DNA from: DASRSS01 sp035656335
GTDB lineage: Bacteria; Actinomycetota; Actinomycetes; Mycobacteriales; Jatrophihabitantaceae
NCBI GenBank assembly: GCA_035656335.1
Contig: DASRSS010000127.1
Span: 1-8,754, forward strand
DNA: 8,754 nucleotides
Direction: 5' to 3'
Part shown: positions 1 through 5,845 of the stretch, piece by piece
Position numbering within the stretch: position 1 is the stretch's first letter
Layout: every line of letters begins with the position of its first letter
Made by a program: the position numbers and the translations under genes
Notes under the pieces: generated by a model
Databases searched by the model: none
What the model saw: only the letters and a program-made list of their open reading frames with translations
What the model was told of the DNA's origin: nothing

Positions 1-422
1 ACCTTGCGGATCTGGCAGCAGAGCATCCGCTCCTCGACCGAGTTGCGGAACAGGTTGACGCCGCGCCGCTGCACCATCGCCTCGACCTCAGCGTTGTCCG
101 GCGACAGCACGTCCCACTGGGTCTTCGGGTAGTACGCGCGAACCTCGTCGATGAAGTCGTAGGTCTCCTGCGGCAGGCGTCCGGTGTCGACCGTGATCAC
201 CCGGACGTCCGGCTTGATCTTGGCGGCCATGTCGAGCACGGCCATGCCGTCGGCCTGCAGCGCGGTGACGATCGCGATGCGGTCGTTGAACGTCTCGAGC
301 GCCCATTCGACGACGTCCTGCGGGTCCTGGTCGTCCAGGTCGAGCGCGATCTCGCCGATCTCCAGGTCGTCGAAGATCACTCGGTCCTCGTGCCAGGCCG
401 GCGCCAGATTCAGCTGAGTCAT
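1..422 (-). CDS. cysH: CysH, APS/PAPS reductase (partial, N-terminal 140 residues)
   Basis: Reduces adenylyl sulfate (APS) or its 3'-phosphate to sulfite in the cytoplasm, the step before sulfite reductase. The visible part has a PP-loop-type nucleotide-binding region (about residues 50-67, VTALQADGMAVLD), the family motif TVDTGRLPQETY (77-88), and the Cys-Cys pair of CCQIRK at 135-136. That pair is the first half of the cysteine set that binds a [4Fe-4S] cluster in APS-type reductases, so APS is the more likely substrate; the second pair would lie beyond the window. The ATG at 422 has an AGAGGA-like ribosome binding site about 7 nt upstream. The gene starts 45 nt after the sulfite reductase stop on the same strand, with no obvious terminator between, so the two are probably cotranscribed. 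The C-terminus is cut off by the window edge. Confidence 0.92.
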   Translation of the reverse strand, partial: MTQLNLAPAWHEDRVIFDDLEIGEIALDLDDQDPQDVVEWALETFNDRIAIVTALQADGMAVLDMAAKIKPDVRVITVDTGRLPQETYDFIDEVRAYYPKTQWDVLSPDNAEVEAMVQRRGVNLFRNSVEERMLCCQIRK

Positions 423-467
423 TGCCAATCCTCTTGTTGAGTAAGCCGTGCTGAGAAGTTGAAGGGG

Positions 468-2414
468 TCAGCCGCCGGACATCGCCATGACGATGATGAT
501 GTCCTGGTCCGGCTGGACCGGGGTCTGCAGGCCGTCCAGCCCGCGGATGTCGTCGTCACCGATCGCTACCAGGAAGGCGTCCGCGACCTTGCCCGGCCCG
601 TCCGGGAAGATCGTCGCGCCGAACTCCGGGAAGCGGGCGGCCACCGCGGCCAGCGCCTCGCCGACGGTCGCGGCGTGGACGTCGACACGGTCCTCGCCGT
701 TCACCAGCGGCAGCAGCGGGCCCGGGACGCGCACCGCGACGCTGCTGTCCGTCGCGGCACCGGCCGCGAGCGGGCTGTCGTTCGCGATCGCGATGAGCTC
801 CTCGTCGGTGTGCGCGTTGCAGAAGTCGCCGAGCGTGAACGCCGGGTCACCCTTGCTGTTGCGCTCGGTCAGCCAGGCACCGACGAGCCGGTCCATCACC
901 CCGTTGATCTCACCGGTCGGCACACGGCGCAGCAGCCGGCGGCCGATCGCGGTGCGGGTGCCGAGGCCACCGCCCACGGTCAGGTCGTAGGCCTCGACCC
1001 GCTCGTCCGATCCCTCGACGCGCGTGGTCGTGCCCTGCAGCCCGATCTCGCCGACCCAGTGCTGGGCGCACGCGTGCGGGCAGCCGTCCATGTGGATCGC
1101 CAGGTCGCCGATCTCGGTCGCGCCGTAGTGCTCGGTGAGCTCGTCGAGCATCTCCTCGAGCTTGCCCTTGGTCTCGGCCACCGAGTAGTTGCAGAACCGG
1201 TGGCTGGTGCACGCGAGCGAGCGGCCAAACGCGCGGCCGCGGTCGACGTCGAAGCCGAGCTTGTCGAGGACGAGCTTGACCTCATCGACGCGCTCGACCG
1301 GCACGTTGCCGAGGATGAAGTTCTGCTGTCGGGTAAAGCGCACGTCGCCGCCGTAGCTCTCGGCGAGGTCCGCGAGCGTCTCCAGCGCGCTGCCGGTGAT
1401 CCGTCCGGACGAGACCGGGACGCCGATGTAGACGAGCCCGTCCTGGCCCTGCGCGTGCACGCCGAGGTGGTCGGCGTCGACCTTGGGCTCCGGCGCCACG
1501 CCGTCCTCGAGCGGACGACCGAGCGTCTCCTCGATCTTGGCGCGCATGCCCTCGGGGCCGTAGTCGTCCATCATGAACTTGATGCGCGCCTTGGCCCGGC
1601 TGATGCGATAGCGCAGGTCGCGCTGCCACGCGTTGGTGACGGCCTCGAGCACCTCGACGGTCTGCTCGCGCGGGATGAACACGCCGATGTCACGCGAGAT
1701 GCGCGGCGTGTTCGTCATGCCGCCGCCGATCCGCAGCGCGAAGCCCTGGTGGCCGTCCTTCTCGACGGCGATGAGCGCGACGTCGGAGATCTCCGGTGCG
1801 TTGCACTGGGCCGTGCACGCGGAGATCGTGTACTTGTGCTTGCGCGGCAGGTTGGAGAACTCCAGGTTGCCGTAGAAGTGATCGGCCACCTCGCGGATCA
1901 CCGGCGTGACGTCGAACGGCTCGTCGTGCGTGAGGCCGGCGACCGGGCAGCCGGTGATGTTGCGGACGGTGTCGCCCTCGCCGCCGTTGGTGGTCAGCCC
2001 GGCGGCCTCGATCGCCTCGAGAACCTCGGGCAGCTTGGCCAGTTCGACCCAGTGCAGCTGGATGCCCTGGCGGGTGGTCAGCTCGGCCTCGTCGCGTCCG
2101 TACTTCTTGGCGATCTCGCCGAGCGCACGGGCCTGGGCCGGCGTGACCAGGCCACCGGCGACCTTGACCCGCACCATGAACGTGCCGATCTTCGGCTTGT
2201 CGTGCGCGAGCGCCCACCAGTAGAGGCGGACGATGTCCTCTTCGGGGATGTCCTCGTAGCCCTTGGCGATCAGCTCGGGCAGCTCGTCGCGCACGTTGAG
2301 CGGCGGACGGTCACGCTTGAGCCGCTCGATGTAGTTGCGCTTGTAGACCAGGTCCCAATCCGGCGGCGGCTTGTCGGCGGCCGACCGCTTGGGGCGGGGC
2401 AGGGTGGATGTCAT
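468..2414 (-). CDS. Siroheme sulfite/nitrite reductase with fused C-terminal MoaD/CysO-like sulfur carrier domain
   Basis: 648 aa. Residues 1 to about 545 form a ferredoxin-type sulfite/nitrite reductase that makes the six-electron reduction of sulfite to sulfide (or nitrite to ammonia). Visible landmarks: first half-domain motif TTRQGIQLHW (113-122), NITGCPVAG (152-160), LPRKHKYTISAC (189-200), second repeat FTRQQNFILGN (360-370), and the cluster ligands C402-X5-C408 and C445-X3-C449, all present. Sulfite is preferred over nitrite because cysH follows 45 nt downstream, but sequence alone does not separate the two. After a short Ala-rich linker, residues 557-648 form an extra domain resembling CysO/MoaD, ending in SGG at the stop codon; free reductases of this family end near residue 560. 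The start at 2414 is set by GGAGGAAG at 2421-2428. Translation is probably controlled by the upstream leader (see leader peptide and hairpin). Electron donor not seen; ferredoxin is likely. Confidence 0.93.
   Translation of the reverse strand: MTSTLPRPKRSAADKPPPDWDLVYKRNYIERLKRDRPPLNVRDELPELIAKGYEDIPEEDIVRLYWWALAHDKPKIGTFMVRVKVAGGLVTPAQARALGEIAKKYGRDEAELTTRQGIQLHWVELAKLPEVLEAIEAAGLTTNGGEGDTVRNITGCPVAGLTHDEPFDVTPVIREVADHFYGNLEFSNLPRKHKYTISACTAQCNAPEISDVALIAVEKDGHQGFALRIGGGMTNTPRISRDIGVFIPREQTVEVLEAVTNAWQRDLRYRISRAKARIKFMMDDYGPEGMRAKIEETLGRPLEDGVAPEPKVDADHLGVHAQGQDGLVYIGVPVSSGRITGSALETLADLAESYGGDVRFTRQQNFILGNVPVERVDEVKLVLDKLGFDVDRGRAFGRSLACTSHRFCNYSVAETKGKLEEMLDELTEHYGATEIGDLAIHMDGCPHACAQHWVGEIGLQGTTTRVEGSDERVEAYDLTVGGGLGTRTAIGRRLLRRVPTGEINGVMDRLVGAWLTERNSKGDPAFTLGDFCNAHTDEELIAIANDSPLAAGAATDSSVAVRVPGPLLPLVNGEDRVDVHAATVGEALAAVAARFPEFGATIFPDGPGKVADAFLVAIGDDDIRGLDGLQTPVQPDQDIIIVMAMSGG
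471..746 (-). other. MoaD/CysO-like ubiquitin-fold sulfur carrier domain within the reductase
   Basis: Codes for residues 557-648 of the reductase. The order of elements fits a beta-grasp sulfur carrier: an opening strand (SVAVRVPGPL), a negatively charged turn and second strand (GEDRVDVHAATV), a helix (GEALAAVAARFPEF), a strand FLVAIGDDDIRGLDGLQTPV, and a last hydrophobic strand IIIVMAMSGG. The segment DDDIRGLDGLQTPV closely parallels my recollection of the mycobacterial CysO region NDEDVRFSGGLATAI. The two final glycines sit directly before the TGA. In the known families the terminal Gly carboxylate is adenylated by an E1-like enzyme (MoeB, ThiF, MoeZ) and turned into a thiocarboxylate, so an exposed GG end suggests a working carrier needing no proteolytic trimming. 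Function is inferred; no activating enzyme, CysM or JAMM protease is in the window. Confidence 0.82.
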
Positions 2415-2420
2415 GCGGAG

Positions 2421-2428
2421 CTTCCTCC
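2421..2428 (-). promoter_or_regulatory. Strong ribosome binding site of the sulfite reductase gene
   Basis: Minus-strand GGAGGAAG lies 6 nt before the ATG at 2414 and fixes that start. Its GGAAG part can pair with CTTCC at 2433-2437 (5-bp stem, 7-nt loop), so the site could be masked in the leader RNA. The pairing is short and only suggestive. Confidence 0.7.
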
Positions 2429-2500
2429 GTGCGGAAGTGGAGCGCAGACTCAGGGCGGATGGGGCTCAGGTCGGCGGCGGCGCGCGGAGAATCGATGCCC

Positions 2501-2520
2501 GCGGACGTCAGAACGTCCGC
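2501..2520 (-). promoter_or_regulatory. Perfect 8-bp hairpin in the reductase leader, possible attenuator
   Basis: GCGGACGT (2501-2508) and ACGTCCGC (2513-2520) are exact reverse complements around a 4-nt loop. In the minus-strand transcript the hairpin starts 32 nt after the leader-peptide stop and ends 86 nt before the reductase ATG. No U-run follows it, so it is either a U-less actinobacterial terminator/attenuator or a structural part of a translational switch. The pairing is seen directly; the role is inferred from its position between leader peptide and gene. Confidence 0.5.
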
Positions 2521-2552
2521 TGCGAAAGCGCGAAGGGTGATTCGTCCGGCGC

Positions 2553-2627
2553 CTAGCGCATGACGTGACACGGGCACAGCATCGGGATCATTGCCCCGAC
2601 CAGCCCACTGACACGCGTGCGAATCAC
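2553..2627 (-). CDS. Candidate 24-residue cysteine-containing leader peptide upstream of sulfite reductase
   Basis: Starts with GTG at 2627 and ends with TAG at 2553. The predicted peptide is VIRTRVSGLVGA followed by MIPMLCPCHVMR; the Cys-Pro-Cys is at residues 18-20, close to the stop. The GTG sits 6 nt after a TATGCT -10 motif, so the transcript would begin at or next to the start codon (leaderless), a common arrangement in actinobacteria. A 12-residue version from the internal ATG at 2591 is also possible. The context is what a cysteine-sensing attenuator would look like: Cys codons near the end of a short ORF, a hairpin after it, then a sulfur assimilation gene. Cysteine-responsive upstream ORFs are known in mycobacteria. 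It is short, so chance occurrence is not excluded. Confidence 0.5.
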   Translation of the reverse strand: MIRTRVSGLVGAMIPMLCPCHVMR

Positions 2628-2633
2628 GCACTC

Positions 2634-2663
2634 AGCATAGCGGTAGGGACCGCCCCATGTCCC
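2634..2663 (-). promoter_or_regulatory. Predicted promoter of the sulfite reductase-cysH operon
   Basis: Minus-strand GGGACA (2663-2658), an 18-nt spacer, and TATGCT (2639-2634). The -10 matches the actinobacterial TANNNT pattern and lies 6 nt before the GTG of the leader peptide, giving a predicted transcription start at about 2627. The -35 matches TTGACA at four of six positions. Confidence 0.5.
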
Positions 2664-2674
2664 GTCGGTTCACC

Positions 2675-2740
2675 GAGTGACGTATCTCCAAGATCGGAGA
2701 CGCCAGAAATCACGTCTCCGATCTTCGCGATACGTCACTC
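2675..2740. repeat. 66-bp nested inverted repeat between divergent reductase and crtI promoters
   Basis: The outer arms GAGTGACGTATC (2675-2686) and GATACGTCACTC (2729-2740) are perfect 12-bp reverse complements. The inner arms AAGATCGGAGACG (2690-2702) and CGTCTCCGATCTT (2713-2725) are perfect over 13 bp. Between outer and inner arms are 3-nt stretches (TCC/CGC), and the central loop is 10 nt. GC is about 53%, well below the surroundings. Both neighbouring genes are transcribed away from it and both predicted transcription starts lie outside it, so it is not an ordinary terminator. A shared operator for the two divergent units is the simplest reading; a small palindromic insertion is the alternative. 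Confidence 0.85.
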
Positions 2741-2771
2741 AGGGAGGGAGATCGTCACCCGGCGGGCACAG

Positions 2772-2777
2772 TAGCCT
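2772..2777 (+). promoter_or_regulatory. Predicted -10 element of crtI (leaderless)
   Basis: TAGCCT fits TANNNT and lies 7 nt before the GTG at 2785, placing the transcription start at the start codon. No convincing -35 was seen 16-19 nt upstream, which would suit an activator-dependent or alternative sigma factor promoter. Confidence 0.45.
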
Positions 2778-2784
2778 GCGGTCC

Positions 2785-4281
2785 GTGCGCACCGTGCCGG
2801 GCCGGACCGACCGCGTCGTCGTCGTGGGCGCCGGTCTGGGCGGTTTGTCGGCGGCGCTGTTCCTGGCGGGGGCGGGCCGCGAGGTGACCGTGTTGGAGCG
2901 CGAACCGGTTCCCGGCGGCCGGTGCGGGCTGATCCGCGACGGCGGCTACGCGTTCGACACCGGGCCGACCGTGCTGACCATGCCCGAGCTGGTGGCCGCC
3001 CCGCTGCACGCGGTCGGCGAGGAGCTGTCCGACTGGCTCACCCTGCACCGGCTCGACCCGGCCTACCGCGCGCGCTTCGCGGACGGCTCGAGCATCGACG
3101 TGCGCGCGGACGCCGAGGCGATGGCGTCCGAGATCGCGGCGACGTGCGGCCCGCGCGAGGCGGACGGCTACCGGCGCTTCGTCGCGTTCCTGGCCGAGCT
3201 GTACCGGACCGAGCTGCCGCACTTCATCGACCGCAACCTGGACTCACCCCTGCAGCTCGTCGGCGCGCCGCTGGCCCGGCTGGCCGCGATGGGCGGCTTC
3301 CGGCGGCTCGGCCCGAAGGTAGCGAGCTTCTTCGCGGACGAGCGGCTGCGCCGGCTGTTCTCGTTCCAGGCGATGTACGCGGGCCTGTCCCCCGCGCGGG
3401 CGCTGGCGATCTACTCGGTGATCACGTACATGGACACCGTCGCCGGCGTGTACTTCCCCGAGGGCGGCATGCACGCGGTCCCGCGCGCCCTCGCCGCGGC
3501 CGCGCAGAAGCACGGCGTGACGATCCGGTACTCGACCGAGGTCGCGCGCGTGGTCGTCGACGGCTCGCGGGCGCGCGGCGTCGAGACGGCGGACGGCGAG
3601 CGCATCGCGGCCGACGCGGTGGTCGTGAACGCGGATCTGCCGACGGCGTATGCCCGACTGATGCCGCACGCGACGACGCGGCGGGTGCGGCGGCTGACGT
3701 ACTCGCCGTCCGCGGTGGTGCTGCACGCCGGATCGTCCGCGAGCTATCCGGACGCGGCGCACCACGTGATCAACTTCGGCACGGCGTGGGACGAGACGTT
3801 CACGCAGGTGATCGAGCGCGGCGAGCTGATGAGCGACCCGTCATTCCTGGTGACGACGCCGACGCTGACCGATCCGTCGCTCGCCCCTGATCGCCGGCAC
3901 ACGTACTACGCGCTGTTCCCGGCCCCGAACCTCGACCCGCGCCGTCCGGGCATCGACTGGACGCGGGAACGCGTCCGCCACCGCGACGAGATCGTGCGCA
4001 CCCTGGAGGCGCGCGGCTATCCGGGGTTCGGCGACGCGATCGAGTGCGAGCATTTGGTCACGCCGGCCGACTGGCTGGCGCAGGGCATCGCGGCGGGAGC
4101 GCCGTTCGCCGCCGCGCACAGCTTCGGGCAGACCGGGCCGTTCCGCTCCCCGACGATCCATCCGCGGATCGAGAACCTGGTGTTCGCCGGCTCGAACGTC
4201 CAGCCGGGGGTCGGCGTCCCGATGGTGCTGGTGTCCGGCCGGCTGGCCGCGGAGCGCATCACCGGCGCGATGCGACGATAG
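2785..4281 (+). CDS. crtI: CrtI-type phytoene desaturase
   Basis: 498 aa. FAD-dependent enzyme that introduces double bonds into phytoene to give lycopene (or a shorter desaturation product), probably membrane-associated. The N-terminal Rossmann FAD motif is VVVVGAGLGGLSAALFLA (11-28), followed by TVLEREPVPGGRCG (35-48) and FDTGPTVLTMPEL (57-69). The C-terminal family signature is FAGSNVQPGVGVPMVLVSGR, close to the end, so the protein is full length. The GTG at 2785 is preferred because translation from it begins just before the FAD motif and a TAGCCT -10 motif lies 7 nt upstream. A longer in-frame start (GTG 2677) lies inside the palindrome, and GTG 2794 is a close alternative. crtB follows after 4 nt, which supports the phytoene substrate over other amine-oxidase-fold desaturases or isomerases. 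Confidence 0.92.
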   Translation: MRTVPGRTDRVVVVGAGLGGLSAALFLAGAGREVTVLEREPVPGGRCGLIRDGGYAFDTGPTVLTMPELVAAPLHAVGEELSDWLTLHRLDPAYRARFADGSSIDVRADAEAMASEIAATCGPREADGYRRFVAFLAELYRTELPHFIDRNLDSPLQLVGAPLARLAAMGGFRRLGPKVASFFADERLRRLFSFQAMYAGLSPARALAIYSVITYMDTVAGVYFPEGGMHAVPRALAAAAQKHGVTIRYSTEVARVVVDGSRARGVETADGERIAADAVVVNADLPTAYARLMPHATTRRVRRLTYSPSAVVLHAGSSASYPDAAHHVINFGTAWDETFTQVIERGELMSDPSFLVTTPTLTDPSLAPDRRHTYYALFPAPNLDPRRPGIDWTRERVRHRDEIVRTLEARGYPGFGDAIECEHLVTPADWLAQGIAAGAPFAAAHSFGQTGPFRSPTIHPRIENLVFAGSNVQPGVGVPMVLVSGRLAAERITGAMRR

Positions 4282-4285
4282 AGGC

Positions 4286-5260
4286 GTGATCGCCCGCGCC
4301 GAACTGGACGCTGCCGGCATCACCGACCCGGCGACGCGGGCCAGCTACAGCCTCTGCCGGCGCCTCAACGCCCAGCACGGCAAGACGTTCTACCTCGCCA
4401 CCCTGCTGCTGCCGCCGGCCAAGCGCCCGTACGTGCACGCGCTGTACGGCTTCGCCCGGCACGTCGACGACATCGTGGACGAGATCTCGCCCGACCCGGA
4501 CGCGGACGCGCGCGCGCAGCGGTTCCGCACGTGGAGCGAGGACTTCCTGGCCGATCTCGACTGGGGCGCGACGAGCGATCCGGTCAGCCGCGCCGTGCTC
4601 GACACCATCCGGCGCTGGCAGATTCCGGTGAGCTACTTCGTGGACTTCTTCGACTCGATGCGGATGGACCTCACGGTCACCGGCTACGCGACGTACGAGG
4701 ACCTGTCGCGCTACGTCTGGGGGTCGGCCGCGGTGATCGGCCTGCAGGTGCTGCCGATCCTCGGCCGCGCGGACGAGTCCGTGCGCTGGGACGTGCTCGA
4801 GGAACACGCCACCGCGCTGGGCACCGCATTCCAGCTGACCAACTTCCTGCGCGACGTCGGCGAGGACCTGCGCCGCGGCCGGGTCTACCTGCCGCAGGAG
4901 TCGCTGGACCAGTTCGGTGTCGACCGCGACCGGCTGCGCCGCGGCCGCGTGGACGAGCCGATCCGCAACCTGCTGGCCTGGGAGATCGAACGCGCGCGCG
5001 GCTTCTATCGCGCCGCGGACCCGGGCATCGAACTCGTGCACCCGACCTCGCGCGACTGTCTGCGCGCCTCGCGCACGCTGTACAGCGAGATCCTGGACGA
5101 GATCGAGCGCCGCGACTACGACGTGTTCACCGGACGCGTCAGCGTGGGCTTGCGACGCAGGGCCGACGTCGGCCTCAGCGGGCTGCGCGGCTCCTGGCAG
5201 GCGCGGCACCCTCGGCGTTCCCCCGGAACGCGATCCGGCCCCACCACACCCACAGGCTGA
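4286..5260 (+). CDS. crtB: CrtB phytoene synthase
   Basis: 324 aa. Condenses two geranylgeranyl diphosphates into phytoene, the first committed carotenoid step. Both Asp-rich Mg2+-diphosphate motifs are present: DDIVD at 61-65 and RDVGED at 189-194, the latter inside the signature NFLRDVGEDLRRGRVYLP. HGKTFYLA (31-38) is the usual N-terminal signature. The start GTG at 4286 is 4 nt after the crtI stop with only a weak AGAGG upstream, so translation is probably coupled to crtI. A squalene-synthase-like role is less likely given the neighbours. The last roughly 20 residues (Arg, Pro and Gly rich) extend past the usual end of the fold; this tail is read from the strand opposite the crtYd gene, with which crtB overlaps by 86 bp. 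Confidence 0.93.
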   Translation: MIARAELDAAGITDPATRASYSLCRRLNAQHGKTFYLATLLLPPAKRPYVHALYGFARHVDDIVDEISPDPDADARAQRFRTWSEDFLADLDWGATSDPVSRAVLDTIRRWQIPVSYFVDFFDSMRMDLTVTGYATYEDLSRYVWGSAAVIGLQVLPILGRADESVRWDVLEEHATALGTAFQLTNFLRDVGEDLRRGRVYLPQESLDQFGVDRDRLRRGRVDEPIRNLLAWEIERARGFYRAADPGIELVHPTSRDCLRASRTLYSEILDEIERRDYDVFTGRVSVGLRRRADVGLSGLRGSWQARHPRRSPGTRSGPTTPTG

Positions 5261-5519
5261 GCGTTACCAGCACGAGCGCGAACCCGAACAGCAGGTCCTC
5301 CACCGGCGCGTAGACGATGCGCGCACCGAGGATGCGGTGCGGGTCGTACCGCACCACCTTCAGTCCGGTCAGCAGCCCGTTCACGATCAGCTGGAAGAAC
5401 GCGACGATCGCGTACGACGTCCAGAACGCCTTACGCCGCAAGAGCATTGTCCGCAGGAGCACGACGTCCACCAGGCACGCTCCGAGCACGCCCAGCACCG
5501 CGGCCAGCGTGTAGCTCAC
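5175..5519 (-). CDS. crtYd: CrtYd, lycopene cyclase subunit (C-terminal domain type)
   Basis: 114 aa integral membrane protein with about three hydrophobic segments (roughly 2-22, 33-53 and 73-94). It carries the heterodimeric lycopene cyclase motif APVEDLLFGF (71-80); the acidic pair after Pro is the conserved feature of this cyclase domain. With CrtYc it would close the ends of lycopene to beta-type rings. The GTG start at 5519 overlaps the crtYc TGA in a GTGA junction (5516-5519), the usual coupled arrangement for a stoichiometric pair. The C-terminal tail after Trp93 is polar and Arg/Ala rich. The last 86 bp of the gene lie opposite the 3' end of crtB. Confidence 0.88.
   Translation of the reverse strand: MSYTLAAVLGVLGACLVDVVLLRTMLLRRKAFWTSYAIVAFFQLIVNGLLTGLKVVRYDPHRILGARIVYAPVEDLLFGFALVLVTLSLWVWWGRIAFRGNAEGAAPARSRAAR
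5215..5231. terminator. Short hairpin in the crtB/crtYd tail-to-tail overlap, possible bidirectional terminator
   Basis: GCGTTCC (5215-5221) and GGAACGC (5225-5231) pair perfectly over 7 bp around a CCC loop. It lies inside both coding regions, where the two convergent units must end or collide. There is no T-run on either side, so a termination role is only a suggestion. Confidence 0.25.
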
Positions 5520-5845
5520 GGCTCATCCCCGATGATCCAGTGCGGCTTGCGCGCCCGGACGGCCTCCAACGTGAGCACCGCGCAGGTGGGGATGACCAGG
5601 AAGAACAGCAGCTCCTCCACCGGCAGCCGCCCGGGCAGCGTCCAGCCGACGAGGTAGCGCGCGTCGTACGACCACGCGCCCTGGTGGATGGCGGCGACGT
5701 CCCAGCCGCCGAAGATCACCACCACAGGCAGCAGGGTGAGCGCCAGCCGCCGCCACCGGGCGTAGACGTGCGTGCCGAGCAGGAACTCGAGCGGCAACGT
5801 GCCGACCAGGCAGGCCGCGAGGATCGCCAGGTAGACGACGCGCAC
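5516..5845 (-). CDS. crtYc: CrtYc, lycopene cyclase subunit (N-terminal domain type)
   Basis: 109 aa with hydrophobic segments at about 2-24, 34-53 and 77-94. It carries the cyclase motif RLPVEELLFFLVIPTCAVLT (73-92), typical of CrtYc/CrtYd heterodimeric lycopene cyclases of actinobacteria, and ends with a polar tail. It must pair with CrtYd, whose start overlaps its stop. The GTG start at 5845 shares one base with the TAG stop of the upstream wHTH gene (TAGTG junction), so its translation should depend on ribosomes finishing that gene. No separate ribosome binding site was needed or seen. Ring type (beta or other) cannot be told from sequence; no crtEb-like elongase for C50 carotenoids is in the window. 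Confidence 0.88.
   Translation of the reverse strand: MRVVYLAILAACLVGTLPLEFLLGTHVYARWRRLALTLLPVVVIFGGWDVAAIHQGAWSYDARYLVGWTLPGRLPVEELLFFLVIPTCAVLTLEAVRARKPHWIIGDEP

Noticed and set aside
423..467. Possible regulatory structure between sulfite reductase and cysH
   Set aside because: Only imperfect short pairings were found; the stretch holds the cysH ribosome binding site and nothing else convincing.
459..2540. A 693-codon open frame on the plus strand across the reductase gene
   Set aside because: It is the antisense of a clearly recognised reductase; its Arg/Asp/Val/Leu-rich translation has no domain-like pattern and is what GC-rich codons give in the opposite frame.
2311..2631. 106-codon minus-strand frame starting at GTG 2631
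   Set aside because: It runs out of frame into the reductase gene with low-complexity Arg/Ala-rich sequence. The other frame (GTG 2627) ends before the reductase and fits the -10 spacing better.
2675..2740. Palindrome as a rho-independent terminator
   Set aside because: Both flanking genes are transcribed away from it, there is no T-run on either side, and no gene lies between to be terminated.
2677..2784. Longer crtI N-terminus starting at GTG 2677
   Set aside because: The added 36 residues are read through the palindrome, show no family similarity, and would put the start upstream of the predicted promoter.
2922..3890. 322-codon plus-strand frame inside crtI
   Set aside because: Out-of-frame shadow of crtI; very Arg-rich and without any recognisable motif.
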